This document shows positions 8,770 through 19,007 of a DNA stretch of 48,937 nucleotides, piece after piece (within the stretch, counting starts at the first letter, position 1; each line of letters opens with the position of its first letter). This DNA is from Xylophilus sp. ASV27 (lineage in GTDB: Bacteria > Pseudomonadota > Gammaproteobacteria > Burkholderiales > Burkholderiaceae_C). The stretch covers positions 1 to 48,937 of the forward strand of contig NZ_JAELTO010000021.1 in NCBI RefSeq assembly GCF_016428875.1. Reading direction: 5' to 3'. A program made the translations under genes and the position numbers. The notes under the pieces were generated by a model. That model was not told where the DNA came from. It ran no database searches and saw nothing but the letters and a program-made list of their open reading frames with translations.

Positions 8770-9639
8770 TCAGGCGCCAATCAGGCCCAGCCGCCGTGCG
8801 CTGGCGGCGATGGCGCGGGCCCGCGCGAGGAAGGGGGCGTCGATCATCCGGCCGTCGACCACCCAGGCGCCTACGCCGCCGGCATCGGCCGCGCCAGCGG
8901 CCTCCAGCACCTGGAGCGCGTGGGCGATCTCGGCATCGCTCGGCCGGAAGGCGGCGTTGGCCAGCGCGATCTGGCTGGGGTGGATGCAGCTCTTGCCCAG
9001 AAAACCCAGCCGGCGCGCCATGGCGGCTTCGGCGCCGTAGCCATCGGCATCGCGGATGTCGGCAAACGCGCCGTCGTAGGCGAACACGCCGGCTTCGCCC
9101 GCGGCCATGCGCACCGCGAACATCACCTGCTGCACCGCGGCGGCGTCGCGGCGGTCCACGCCCATGGGCTCGAACAGGTCGCCCAGGCCTAGCTGCAGGC
9201 CCGCCACGCGCGGGTGAGCGCCGGCCAGGGCTGCGGCATTGCGCAGCGCGCGCGGGGTCTCGATGTTGAGCAGCAGTCCGACCGGTTGCACGACGCCGTG
9301 GTCGCGCTCGGCGCGCAGCAGCGCTTCGGCGGCCTCGATCACCTGCTCCGGCGTCTCGGGCTTGGGCAGGTTCAGCAGGTGCAGGCCTGGGCGCACGACG
9401 GCGGCCAGATCGGCTGTGAAGTGCGGCGTGTGCAGCGCGTTGACGCGCACGATCAGCGTCTTGCCGTGGCCGCCCGCGCCCGCGCTGGCGATGAAGCGGC
9501 CGACGGCGTTCCGCGCCTCGGCCTTGCGGGCTTCCACTACCGAATCTTCCAGGTCGAAGGACAGGGCATCGGCGTCGCCCTGCAAGGCCTTGCCGAAGAG
9601 TTCCGGCCGGGATCCGGGGACGAACAGTTTGCTTCTCAT
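8770..9639 (-). CDS. HpcH/HpaI aldolase, CitE-like acyl-CoA lyase
   Basis: 289 aa. SKLFVPGSRPELFGKAL, DALSFDLEDSV, LLNIETPRALRNAAALA and LQLGLGDLFEPMG are the CitE/malyl-CoA lyase landmarks, including the acidic Mg ligands (Glu in ETP, Asp in GLGDL), and KSCIHPSQIALANAAF is the usual C-terminal substrate lid. The family cleaves 3-hydroxyacyl-CoA esters such as malyl-CoA or citramalyl-CoA. The ATG at 9639 starts the conserved MRSKLFVPG; the frame stays open to 9717. It is the first gene of the minus-strand operon, 39 bp ahead of the CoA-transferase, and diverges from the second Bug gene across 182 bp. Confidence 0.9.
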   Translation of the reverse strand: MRSKLFVPGSRPELFGKALQGDADALSFDLEDSVVEARKAEARNAVGRFIASAGAGGHGKTLIVRVNALHTPHFTADLAAVVRPGLHLLNLPKPETPEQVIEAAEALLRAERDHGVVQPVGLLLNIETPRALRNAAALAGAHPRVAGLQLGLGDLFEPMGVDRRDAAAVQQVMFAVRMAAGEAGVFAYDGAFADIRDADGYGAEAAMARRLGFLGKSCIHPSQIALANAAFRPSDAEIAHALQVLEAAGAADAGGVGAWVVDGRMIDAPFLARARAIAASARRLGLIGA

Positions 9640-9821
9640 GGGCGGTTGAGCGGGACTCAGGAACGTACGCGCCTCAGGCGGCTGCCAGGGTAGCCGCCAG
9701 TGTGGACCAAGCCACACGGCAGAAGCACCAGAAAAACTGGTCTTTTGAGTTCCGAAACATCGTGCTTGGAGCGCGTTTTCCTCGGTAGGATCGCGCCGCT
9801 ATTGCTATTAAGGAGACAAGA

Positions 9822-10802
9822 ATGCCCCATATCCCGTTTCGCCGTGCCGTGCTCATGGCCGGTGTTCTGTTCGCATCGCACGGCGCCACCTTCGCGCAGC
9901 CCACTGCCTACCCCACACGCCCGGTCACGCTGGTGGTGGGCAGTGCCGCCGGCGGCTCGAATGACGTGTTCGCCCGCGCCATCGGCAAGCGCTTGCAGGA
10001 TGCGCTGGGCCAGCCCTTCGTGGTGGACAACAAGCCCGCGGGCGGCGGGGTGATCGCCAACAGCACGGTCGCGCGCGCACCGGCCGACGGCTACACGCTG
10101 GCGGTGGTGTCGTCCACCTTTACCACCGGCGCGGCCATCCGGCCTAACCTGTCCTATGACGCGGTGAAGGACTTCAAGCCGGTCGCGCTGCTGGCCAAGG
10201 GCCCGCTGCTGGTCACGGTCAACAAGGACACGCCGTACAAGACGATCCAGGAACTGGTCGCCGCCGCCAAGGCCTCGCCCGGCAAGCTGAACTACGGCAG
10301 CTCTGGCGCCGGCAGCATCAACCAGTTCGCCACCGAGCTGTTCGCGGACGCCTCGGGTTCCCACTTCCTGCACGTACCGTACAAGGGCATGGGCCCGGCC
10401 ACCAATGACCTGCTGGGCGGCCAGATCCAGATGCTGGTGGCCAGCGCGCCGTCCATCATGCCGCAGGTGCGGGCCGGCCGGGTGCGGGCGCTTGCGGTCA
10501 CCACGGCCGGCCGCTCGCCGGTCGCGCCCGATCTGCCTTCGCTGGAAGAGGCCGGCTACCGAGGCAGCGCGGTGGACCTGTGGTGGGGCGTGCTTGCGCC
10601 GGCGAACACGCCGCAGCCCATCGTCGACAAGCTCAATGCCGAGATCAACCGCCAGATCCAGTCCGAAGACATGCGCAGCTTCTTCCTGAAGGAGGGCGCG
10701 GAGCCGGCCGTCATGAACCCGGCCGAGTTCGCCGGCTTCATCGCCGCCGAGGTATCGCGCTGGAAGGATGTGGCGAAGAAGGCCGACATCAAGGCGGATT
10801 GA
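9822..10802 (+). CDS. Bug-family (TctC) solute-binding protein 2
   Basis: 326 aa with a signal peptide ending near TFAQPTAYP. The Bug core follows: YPTRPVTLVVGSAAGGSND, VVDNKPAGGGVIAN, ADGYTLAVVSS, KLNYGSSGAGSINQFA and HVPYKGMGPATNDLLGGQI. It is preceded by AAGGAGA 6-7 bp before the ATG, a near-perfect ribosome-binding site fit for high expression. It would bind a carboxylate in the periplasm. Its divergent position against the CitE/CoA-transferase operon suggests that it delivers the substrate, or senses it, for that pathway. It is only distantly similar to the Bug protein at 3579-4565, so the two may bind different ligands. Confidence 0.93.
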   Translation: MPHIPFRRAVLMAGVLFASHGATFAQPTAYPTRPVTLVVGSAAGGSNDVFARAIGKRLQDALGQPFVVDNKPAGGGVIANSTVARAPADGYTLAVVSSTFTTGAAIRPNLSYDAVKDFKPVALLAKGPLLVTVNKDTPYKTIQELVAAAKASPGKLNYGSSGAGSINQFATELFADASGSHFLHVPYKGMGPATNDLLGGQIQMLVASAPSIMPQVRAGRVRALAVTTAGRSPVAPDLPSLEEAGYRGSAVDLWWGVLAPANTPQPIVDKLNAEINRQIQSEDMRSFFLKEGAEPAVMNPAEFAGFIAAEVSRWKDVAKKADIKAD

Positions 10803-10950
10803 GCCCGGAGTCTTTTCGTAACCGGTTCGTACCTGCGCATGCTCGCGGGCCGGGCGGCGGGGGTAGGATCGTCCGAATACACGGCGCAGCCGCGGGTGGG
10901 CATGCCCCACCGGGCCAGTCTGCCGCCATTCGCCGTCCCCGGAGCCCCGC

Positions 10951-12782
<1,832 letters not shown>

Positions 12783-12792
<10 letters not shown>

Positions 12793-13436
12793 ACAAGACA
12801 CTGAGCGCACTCGACGTGATGCGCGACGCCCCGGTCATCCCGGTGATCGTGCTGCACGACGTGGCCCATGCCGTGCCGCTGGCGCGTGCGCTGGTGGCCG
12901 GCGGCATCCGCATGCTCGAAGTGACCCTGCGCACCCCGCAGGGCCTGGCTTGCATGGAAGCCATCGCCCGCGAGGTGCCCGAAGCCGTCGCCGGCGCCGG
13001 CACCGTGCGCACCGCCGCCGACGCGCAAGCCGTGGCCAAGGCCGGCGCCCGCTTTGCCGTCAGCCCCGGCTACACCCGCGCCGTAGGCCAGGCCTGCCGC
13101 GACCTGGGCCTGCCGCTACTGGCCGGCGTGGCCACCGGCAGCGAAATCATGGTGGCGCAGGAAGACGGCCTGACCGAACTGAAGTTCTTCCCCGCGCTCC
13201 AGGCCGGCGGCGCGCCCATGCTCAAGGCCTGGAACGGGCCGTTTGGCGACGTCACCTTCTGCCCCACGGGCGGGATCCATGCGGGCAATGCGGCGGAGTT
13301 CTTGGCGCTGCCGAATGTGGCTTGCGTGGGGGGGTCTTGGTTGACGCCGGTTGATGCGATTGCCAGCGGGGATTGGGGGCGTATTACGCAGTTGGCGCGG
13401 GAGGCGTCGCAGTTGATGCGGCCAGGGCGGGGCTGA
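12783..13436 (+). CDS. eda: KDPG aldolase (2-dehydro-3-deoxy-phosphogluconate aldolase)
   Basis: 217 aa. The enzyme splits KDPG to pyruvate and glyceraldehyde 3-phosphate. [12 protein letters not shown] holds the catalytic Glu, and [11 protein letters not shown] holds the Schiff-base Lys; [22 protein letters not shown] and [21 protein letters not shown] complete the class I fold. The ATG at 12783 lies inside the edd 3' end (10-bp overlap). Codon choice becomes noticeably G-rich and less C-ending over the last ~40 codons. A hairpin repeat (13449-13503) follows and probably ends the edd-eda transcript. Confidence 0.97.
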
Positions 13437-13448
13437 TATTTATAGAGG

Positions 13449-13503
13449 GAAAATGCTTGAAGCCCAGGTGGATCATGGGCTTTTAGCTATTAATTGAGTA
13501 GCG
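13449..13503 (+). repeat. Dispersed AAGCCCAGG hairpin repeat, copy 2
   Basis: GAAGCCCAGG (13459-13468) pairs imperfectly with CATGGGCTTT (13474-13483), followed by the AT-rich tail TAGCTATTAATTGAGTAGC. This is the most diverged of the five copies. It lies just after eda. Nothing recognisable lies between it and the small ORF that ends at 13608. Confidence 0.8.
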
Positions 13504-13607
13504 AGTTGGTGTGGAGCGCTGTGGATAGGGTGCACGCAGGTCGTAGGGCTGCCCTTGGGTTCGAGAGACGGTGGTGGGCTCTTTTCGACCCTAGTCAGAA
13601 GTCAAAA

Positions 13608-13790
13608 CTAACGGCGCATTTGCAGCGTGAGCCGTCTGTCGATGCCGACAGGCGTATTCACGCTCGCTGCCAACGAGCGGTCAGTCAGCGCAGCGATCAG
13701 AAGGTTCACCAGCCCGCTACGCGCAAGGCGCTTTATCTCCGAAGATATCGCGCCCAGAATCATCGACTCCGCTGGCAACCAAAAGATCAC
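13608..13790 (-). CDS. Small hypothetical ORF coupled to the DUF4041 gene
   Basis: 60 codons starting with GTG at 13790, whose bases overlap the stop codon of the upstream DUF4041 gene (GTGA, 13790-13787). That arrangement usually means translational coupling. The product has a mildly hydrophobic first half (MILGAISSEI, GLVNLLIAALTD) and a basic tail ending RRLTLQMRR. I recognise no family. It could be a genuine small partner protein, a truncated remnant at the island edge, or chance. Confidence 0.3.
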   Translation of the reverse strand: MIFWLPAESMILGAISSEIKRLARSGLVNLLIAALTDRSLAASVNTPVGIDRRLTLQMRR

Positions 13791-15238
13791 CCCCGGGCGT
13801 CTGCGGCCACAGCCAGTTCCGCCGCTTGGATGGACTCCGCCGCCATGACCATCCGAAGGCTCTCGCGGTACTGCTCTGCCGCCGCCGCATGCACCACTTC
13901 GACCACTGCGTCGTAGTTCGCCCGGATCACCGCTTCGATCTCTTTGAGGTCGGCGCGGAAGAACTCTTTGCGCCCGTTGACCTTGTTCATGCGCCCTACT
14001 GCAAAATGCGCGTGCAGCTTTGCCTCGAGCGCCGGTGCGTTGTCGGAGAACACCAGTGCGTGCACGTCGAACCGAAATGGCACAGAGGCATCGCCTAGTT
14101 CGTCGACTCGATCCATGGGCTCCAGACGTCGTGTCATTCCAATCTTGTAGACCCCCTCGCCGAACGCGCCGATGTTCGAGATCACGTATACGTAGCCGGC
14201 TCGAGCGTTCTGCTCGCGGTAATCCAAGAGTCGCTCTTCTTCATCAAGCGCCCGGTTTTTCTGCACCACTTCGGTGAGGCGTGCCTGCAGGTCTTCACGC
14301 TCTTGCTCGTTCTGCGCGCTTGCCAACCGAAGTTGTAATTTCTGAATTGCACTGGCAAAGTGCCGACGCTCCTTGTCGATCTTGGCACGCACCTCGCGGA
14401 TTTCGCGCTCCAGCTTTTCCTGCTCACGCTGGTCCTCGCGAGCCTGGCGCGCCATCTCTTTCTCCTCGGCGCGCTTCACTTGGAATTCGTGAGCCAGGTG
14501 CAGCTCTGCCAACTTGCGCTGAAGGACCACTTCCGTCCACCAGCACTCTGTCCGCCTGAGCAGTTTGTTGCAGGCGTCGAAAGACCGGCGGATGCGTTCT
14601 TCCATGCGGTCGAAGTTGTTGAACTTGACGTTGTCGATGCAGTTCTCGCACTCGCTGTTGAATGCGCGCAGCGAGAGCTTTAAGACATCCTTGCGCAACT
14701 GTTTCCACTCCGTCTTTGTCAGCGTGACCCCCGCGTGGTCCCAACTTTCGACTTCCTTGCTCAATCTTCGGGCCGACTCTTTCTGCTCCTCACGGATTGC
14801 ATCCAGACGGCCTTTGTAGTCGGCGCTGTTGGTGAATTGATACTTGGGCAAGTACAGCGCGAACGATTCGAGCTCCACCGTGTCCTCTGCAACCAGGATT
14901 GCCTTCTGGATGTCCTTCAAATTTCGAAAGGCGGCGTCCACTTCGGCCTGGGCCGCTGCCACATGCGCCTTGGTCTGTGCAAGCCGGTCTTCCTCCATTT
15001 TGACTAAGCCTTTGATTTCACCCAGACTCAGTAGGCCGCATTGCTGCAGTTGGCCCTCCAGCACCTCACAGCGCTTTCGAAGTTCGTCGGCAGACGACTG
15101 CGAAGCCTTCAGCTCTTGCTCTAATCGTTCGGCTCGGACCCGGTGCTTTGTTCCGCTCCAGAAGTCACTGAGTGTCATCCGTACTCCACTTTTTGTTCCG
15201 GTTACGATGACTGTATCCGGGGTGAAAGTTTTAGCCAT
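13787..15238 (-). CDS. DUF4041 / T5orf172 GIY-YIG nuclease-like protein
   Basis: 483 aa. Residues about 30-75 and 240-345 are charged, heptad-rich coiled coils, with a DUF4041-type region between (FALYLPKYQFTNSADYKGRL, SECENCIDNVKFNNFDRMEERI). The C-terminal 130 residues form a T5orf172/MUG113 version of the GIY-YIG fold: AGYVYVISNIGAFGEGVYKIGMTRR, then ALEAKLHAHFAVGRMN and GRKEFFRAD. Such proteins are common in phages and mobile islands; a role in defence or DNA processing is plausible but unproven. Base composition is visibly less GC-rich than the flanking ED genes, it separates eda from the gluconate repressor, and both its ends overlap short ORFs, so recent acquisition is likely. Another in-frame Met (MTLSDFW) lies 20 residues in. 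Confidence 0.85.
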   Translation of the reverse strand: MAKTFTPDTVIVTGTKSGVRMTLSDFWSGTKHRVRAERLEQELKASQSSADELRKRCEVLEGQLQQCGLLSLGEIKGLVKMEEDRLAQTKAHVAAAQAEVDAAFRNLKDIQKAILVAEDTVELESFALYLPKYQFTNSADYKGRLDAIREEQKESARRLSKEVESWDHAGVTLTKTEWKQLRKDVLKLSLRAFNSECENCIDNVKFNNFDRMEERIRRSFDACNKLLRRTECWWTEVVLQRKLAELHLAHEFQVKRAEEKEMARQAREDQREQEKLEREIREVRAKIDKERRHFASAIQKLQLRLASAQNEQEREDLQARLTEVVQKNRALDEEERLLDYREQNARAGYVYVISNIGAFGEGVYKIGMTRRLEPMDRVDELGDASVPFRFDVHALVFSDNAPALEAKLHAHFAVGRMNKVNGRKEFFRADLKEIEAVIRANYDAVVEVVHAAAAEQYRESLRMVMAAESIQAAELAVAADARG

Positions 15239-15408
15239 AGCTGCCGATCATTTGGTTTGACTCGACCGGCGGCTCCCAGTCTTGAGCCGCCACTCGTAGA
15301 GCTGAGACGAAGAGCTTCTTCTGGCCGACTCTCTGCGCCGTCTCCAACGCATTGGTGTTGTCGCCCACCAAGACATCGACGCCATGCCGTCCCCACGACA
15401 ACCGCCCG
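15231..15408 (-). pseudogene. 3' remnant of an unknown gene upstream of the DUF4041 gene
   Basis: This is an open minus-strand frame whose last ~45 codons look coding (VGDNTNALETAQRVGQ, then KLFVSALRVAAQDWEPPVES). It ends in TAA overlapping the DUF4041 start (ATGGCTAA, 15238-15231). The upstream part would run into the 3' end of the LacI-type gene, and no convincing start is seen, so it is best read as the cut-off tail of an operon partner left at the right edge of the insertion. A short gene starting at an internal TTG or GTG (near 15367) is the alternative. Confidence 0.35.
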
Positions 15409-16434
15409 CTACGTACTCTCCCGCACCACCAGCGCATAGTCCAGCCGCACGCAGCGCCCCTCCGCCCCACCGCCGCGCATCAGCTCCAGCAGCATCGTCG
15501 CACCCGCTTGCCCGACCTCACCACGCGGGGTGCGCACGGTGGTCAGCGGCGGCACCATCTGGTCGCTGCCGGCCAGGTCGTTGAAGCCGGCCACGGCGAT
15601 GCGGCCCGGCACGGGCACGCCCAGGCGGTTGGCGGCCAGCAGGCCGCCCTGGGCGATGTCGTCGTTGCAGAAGAAGATGGCGTCCACCTCGGGCTGGCGC
15701 TGCAGCACTTCTTCGAACAGACGCGCGCCCAGCGCGATGGATGAGCGCTCGGGGCTCAGCAGTTCCAGCCGTGGGTCGTACAGGCCGGCGGCGCGCAGGC
15801 AGCGGCGGTAGCCTTCGGCGCGCTGCAGGGTGCGCGGGTCCAGTTGCGCGGCGCAGAAGGCGATGCGGCGGCGGCCGCGGTCGAGCAGGTGCTGGGTGAT
15901 GGCGGCGCCGGCGTCGATCTGCGAGAAGCCGACGCAGTGCACGCCGGGGGCGTCGCTGGTTTCCATCAAATGCACGCAGGGCACGCCGCTGCGGGTGATG
16001 AGCTGGCGCGCGGTTTCGCTGCGGTCAAAGCCGGTCACCAGCAGGCCGGCCGGGCGGTGCGGCAGGTAGGTGCGCAGCAGCAGTTCTTCTTCCGCGGTGT
16101 CGTAGTGGGTCACGCCGATCAGCGGCTGGTAGCCGGCGGGGAACAGCACGCGGTGCACGGCCTCCAGCAGGTCGACGAACAGGGCGTTGGAGAGCAGGGG
16201 CACCAGCACCAGCACCTGGGTGCTGCGCTGGGAGGCGAGGGCGCGCGCGGCGGGGTCGGGCACGTAGCCCAGGCGCTCGGCGGCGGCGCGCACGCGCTCG
16301 ACCAGGGCTGGGTCCACGCTGCGCTCCTGCCGCAGCGCGCGCGAGACGGTGATGGGGCTGACCTCTGCAGCACGGGCAACGTCTGCGAGGGTGGTGCGGC
16401 CGCTGTTGCGGCGCCGGCGGTGCGCTTCGGTCAA
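15409..16434 (-). CDS. LacI-family gluconate operon repressor (GntR-like)
   Basis: 341 aa. The LacI-type helix-turn-helix TTLADVARAAEVSPITVSRALR is at residues 14-35, followed by the hinge region (DPAARALASQRS) and a periplasmic-binding-protein-like effector domain (VLVLVPLLSNALFVDLLEA..., FFCNDDIAQGGLLAANRLG, VAGFNDLAGSDQMVPPLTTV). Context with gluconokinase, the ED genes and a TRAP transporter makes it the local GntR. The start is TTG, preceded by TAAGGAC as ribosome-binding site. A perfect 14-bp palindrome 38 bp upstream of its start and a near copy near gntK are probable operators, giving autoregulation and control of the divergent gntK-dctQMP operon. Confidence 0.9.
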   Translation of the reverse strand: MTEAHRRRRNSGRTTLADVARAAEVSPITVSRALRQERSVDPALVERVRAAAERLGYVPDPAARALASQRSTQVLVLVPLLSNALFVDLLEAVHRVLFPAGYQPLIGVTHYDTAEEELLLRTYLPHRPAGLLVTGFDRSETARQLITRSGVPCVHLMETSDAPGVHCVGFSQIDAGAAITQHLLDRGRRRIAFCAAQLDPRTLQRAEGYRRCLRAAGLYDPRLELLSPERSSIALGARLFEEVLQRQPEVDAIFFCNDDIAQGGLLAANRLGVPVPGRIAVAGFNDLAGSDQMVPPLTTVRTPRGEVGQAGATMLLELMRGGGAEGRCVRLDYALVVREST

Positions 16435-16471
16435 GGGTTAGTCCTTATGGATTGCCTTCGATTGTCTTTTA

Positions 16472-16485
16472 GGATAGCGCTATCC
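16472..16485. promoter_or_regulatory. Putative GntR/LacI operator O1
   Basis: GGATAGCGCTATCC is a perfect 14-bp palindrome with a central CG, the usual shape of a LacI-family operator. It lies 38 bp before the repressor start codon, where binding would block its own promoter. Confidence 0.7.
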
Positions 16486-16609
16486 GGCTGCAGGGTTTTC
16501 CGCAGGCGGATTCTTTTTATGTGATGCCCTCGTGCTGCGCACCTTGAGTGGTGGGGTGGCGCGGGGGCCTGCAACCCCTGCAACTTTCTTGAATTCTGCC
16601 TTGACTTCA

Positions 16610-17176
16610 TTGGATAGCGCTAGCCAGCATGCGACCGGACGGGCCATCGTCGTCATGGGCGTCTCCGGCTGCGGCAAATCGAGCGTGGGCAGTGCCTGCG
16701 CCCAGGCCCTGGGCTGGGCCATGCACGAGGGCGACAGCTACCACTCGCCCGAGAGCGTGGCCAAGATGCGCGCCGGCATTGCCCTGACCGATGCCGACCG
16801 CAGCGGCTGGCTCGACCGGCTGGCCGGCCTGCTGGCATCGGCGCCGGCCGGGCAGGGCCTGGTGCTGACCTGCTCGGCCCTGCGCCGCCGCTACCGCGAG
16901 CGCCTGCGCCAGGCGCGGCCCGGCCTGGGCTTCGTGTTTCTGAAGCTGGACTACGCGGCGGCGCAGGCCCGCGTCGGCGCGCGGCCCGGGCACTTCTTCT
17001 CTCCCACGCTGGTGGCCGACCAGTTCGCCACGCTGGAGTCGCCCGAGGGCGAGCCCGGCGTGCTCACGCTGGACGCCACCGCGCCCATCGCCGCGCTGGC
17101 GGCCCAGGTCGTGGCCTGGCTGGGCGCCGCGCCGCCAGTTCCCGTTCCCACCGACATGCCTGGAGATGCCGCATGA
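16610..17176 (+). CDS. gntK: Gluconokinase
   Basis: About 188 aa. The enzyme phosphorylates gluconate to 6-phosphogluconate, the substrate of Edd. VVMGVSGCGKSSVGSACAQ is the P-loop, GDSYHSPESVAKMRAGIALT is the gluconate-site segment typical of GntK, and LVLTCSALRRRYRERLR and PGHFFSPTLVADQFATLE follow. The start is uncertain: TTG 16610 keeps the first beta strand (RAIVVMG); GTG 16532 would add 26 residues without family likeness; ATG 16655 would start at the P-loop itself. None has a strong ribosome-binding site. The operator-like sequence 16612-16625 overlaps the chosen start. The stop overlaps the dctQ start (ATGA). Confidence 0.88.
   Translation: MDSASQHATGRAIVVMGVSGCGKSSVGSACAQALGWAMHEGDSYHSPESVAKMRAGIALTDADRSGWLDRLAGLLASAPAGQGLVLTCSALRRRYRERLRQARPGLGFVFLKLDYAAAQARVGARPGHFFSPTLVADQFATLESPEGEPGVLTLDATAPIAALAAQVVAWLGAAPPVPVPTDMPGDAA
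16612..16625. promoter_or_regulatory. Putative GntR/LacI operator O2
   Basis: GGATAGCGCTAGCC differs from O1 by one base. The two centres are 140 bp apart, a spacing that could allow a repressor-bound DNA loop over the divergent gntR-gntK promoter region. It sits directly at the gntK 5' end. Confidence 0.65.
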
Positions 17177-17679
17177 GCCATTCCGAGACACCCGCCCCCC
17201 CGCCCGGCAAGCTCAAGCGCGCCGCCGAAATCACCATGGTGGCGGCGCTCGCCGGCATGGTGGTGGCGGTTTTCGTCAACGTGGTGCTGCGCTACGTATT
17301 CGCCACCAGCATCGTGTCGTACGAGGAGATTTCGCGCCTGCTGTTCGTGTGGCTGGTGGCGATCGGCGCCATCGTGGCCGCGTTCGAGGGCAAGCACCTG
17401 GGCTTCGACATGCTGACGTCGCGCCTGCAGGGCACGCCGCGCAAGGCGCTGTACGGGGTCAGCCAGTTGCTGGTAGGCGGCTGCATGGTGCTGCTGCTGG
17501 TGGGTTCGTGGGAGCAGGTGAAGGCCGGCATGAACAGCTTCAGCACGGTGCTGGGCTACCCGCTGGCCCTGGGCGCGGCGGCCACGCTGGTGCTGGCGGC
17601 CGGCCTGCTGGTGGTGGTGCTGCGCGACCTGTTGCGCGGGCAGGCGGCCGACCACGGCGCCGAGCTGGGCGTGGAATAA
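17173..17679 (+). CDS. dctQ: TRAP transporter small permease (DctQ type)
   Basis: 168 aa with four hydrophobic segments (about residues 20-42, 55-75, 97-117 and 132-155), the standard DctQ plan. NVVLRYVFATSIVSYEEISRLLFVWL is the family signature between the first two helices. It forms the small membrane subunit of a sodium-driven TRAP carrier with the DctM downstream. The start overlaps the gntK stop by 4 bp, and dctM follows after 10 bp. Linkage to gluconokinase and the ED genes points to gluconate or a related sugar acid as substrate. Confidence 0.93.
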   Translation: MSHSETPAPPPGKLKRAAEITMVAALAGMVVAVFVNVVLRYVFATSIVSYEEISRLLFVWLVAIGAIVAAFEGKHLGFDMLTSRLQGTPRKALYGVSQLLVGGCMVLLLVGSWEQVKAGMNSFSTVLGYPLALGAAATLVLAAGLLVVVLRDLLRGQAADHGAELGVE

Positions 17680-17689
17680 GGAGCGCCCC

Positions 17690-18970
17690 ATGGTCGTGAC
17701 TGCCATTTTCCTGTTCGTGCTGATCGGCGGCATGGTGATCGGCATGCCGATCGCGCATTCGCTGGTGCTGACCGGTGTCGCGCTGATGTGGCACCTGGAC
17801 TTCTTCGACTCGCAGTTGCTGGCGCAGAACCTGCAGGCCGGCTTCGACAACTTCCCGCTGCTGGCGGTGCCCTTCTTCATCCTGGCCGGCGAGCTGATGA
17901 ATGCCGGCGGCCTGAGCCGCCGCATCATCGATCTGGCGCGGGCCTTCGTCGGGCATATCCGCGGCGGCCTGGGCTTTGTCGCCATCGGCGCGGCGGTGCT
18001 GCTGGCCTCGATGAGCGGCTCGGCCATTGCCGACACCGCCGCGCTGGCCACCATCCTGCTGCCCATGATGCGCCAGCAGGGCTACCCGAGCAGCTACAGC
18101 GCCGGCCTGCTGGCCTCGGGCGGCATCATCGCGCCGATCATTCCGCCGTCCATGCCCTTCGTGATCTACGGCGTGACCACCAACACGTCCATCAGCAAGC
18201 TGTTCCTGGCCGGCGTGTTCCCCGGGCTGATGATGGGCCTGTTCCTGATCCTGGCCTGGGGCTGGATCGCGCGCAAGCACCGGCTGGCCTCGATGGAGCG
18301 CGTGGCCTGGCCCGACCGCCTGCGCGCGCTGCTGCACAGCTTCTGGGCCATGATGATGCCGGTCATCATCCTGGGCGGCCTCAAGGGCGGCATCTTCACG
18401 CCGACGGAGGCGGCCGTGGTGGCCGCGGTCTATGCCTTCTGCGTGTCGATGTTCGTCTACCGCGAGCTGGACTGGAAGGGCGTCTACCAGGTGTTCCTGG
18501 CCGCCGGCAAGACGACTGCGGTGGTGATGTTCCTGTGCGGCGCGGCCACCGTCACCGCCTACATGATCACCCTGGCCGACCTGCCCAACATGCTGGCCGA
18601 CAGCTTCTCGGGCGTGATGGGCAACCCGATGCTGTTCATGGCACTGATGATGGTCTTCCTGCTCGTGGTGGGCACCGCCATGGACCTCACGCCCACCATC
18701 CTGATCTTCGGCCCGGTGTGCGCGCCGCTGGCCATCAAGGCCGGCATCGACCCGGTGTACTTCGGCTTCATGTTCATCTACGTGGGCTGCATCGGCCTGA
18801 TCACGCCGCCGGTGGGCACGGTGCAGAACGTGGTCGCCGGCGTGGGCCGGCTGCGCATGGAGACCGTGATCAAGGGCACCACGCCCTTCCTGCTGATGTA
18901 CGTGGCGCTGCTGGTGCTGTTCGTGCTGTTCCCCTCGCTCATCACGGCGCCGCTGCGCTGGATGCACTGA
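17690..18970 (+). CDS. dctM: TRAP transporter large permease (DctM type)
   Basis: 426 aa with about 12 hydrophobic segments. Family landmarks: AVPFFILAGELMNAGGLSRRII, ASMSGSAIADTAALATILLP, GGIIAPIIPPSMPFVIYGV, GIFTPTEAAVVAAVYA and GLITPPVGTVQNVVAGVG. It is the sodium-coupled channel subunit that takes the substrate from the binding protein encoded next. A GGAG ribosome-binding site precedes the ATG at 17690. Confidence 0.96.
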   Translation: MVVTAIFLFVLIGGMVIGMPIAHSLVLTGVALMWHLDFFDSQLLAQNLQAGFDNFPLLAVPFFILAGELMNAGGLSRRIIDLARAFVGHIRGGLGFVAIGAAVLLASMSGSAIADTAALATILLPMMRQQGYPSSYSAGLLASGGIIAPIIPPSMPFVIYGVTTNTSISKLFLAGVFPGLMMGLFLILAWGWIARKHRLASMERVAWPDRLRALLHSFWAMMMPVIILGGLKGGIFTPTEAAVVAAVYAFCVSMFVYRELDWKGVYQVFLAAGKTTAVVMFLCGAATVTAYMITLADLPNMLADSFSGVMGNPMLFMALMMVFLLVVGTAMDLTPTILIFGPVCAPLAIKAGIDPVYFGFMFIYVGCIGLITPPVGTVQNVVAGVGRLRMETVIKGTTPFLLMYVALLVLFVLFPSLITAPLRWMH

Positions 18971-19007
18971 ACCCGTTCTCTCTCACCCTTCATCCAAGGA
19001 GACTCCC

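Noticed and set aside
10820-10827. AACCGGTT palindrome upstream of edd as a GntR operator.
   Set aside because: Symmetry stops after 8 bp, and it does not match the GGATAGCGCTATCC sites found near gntR.
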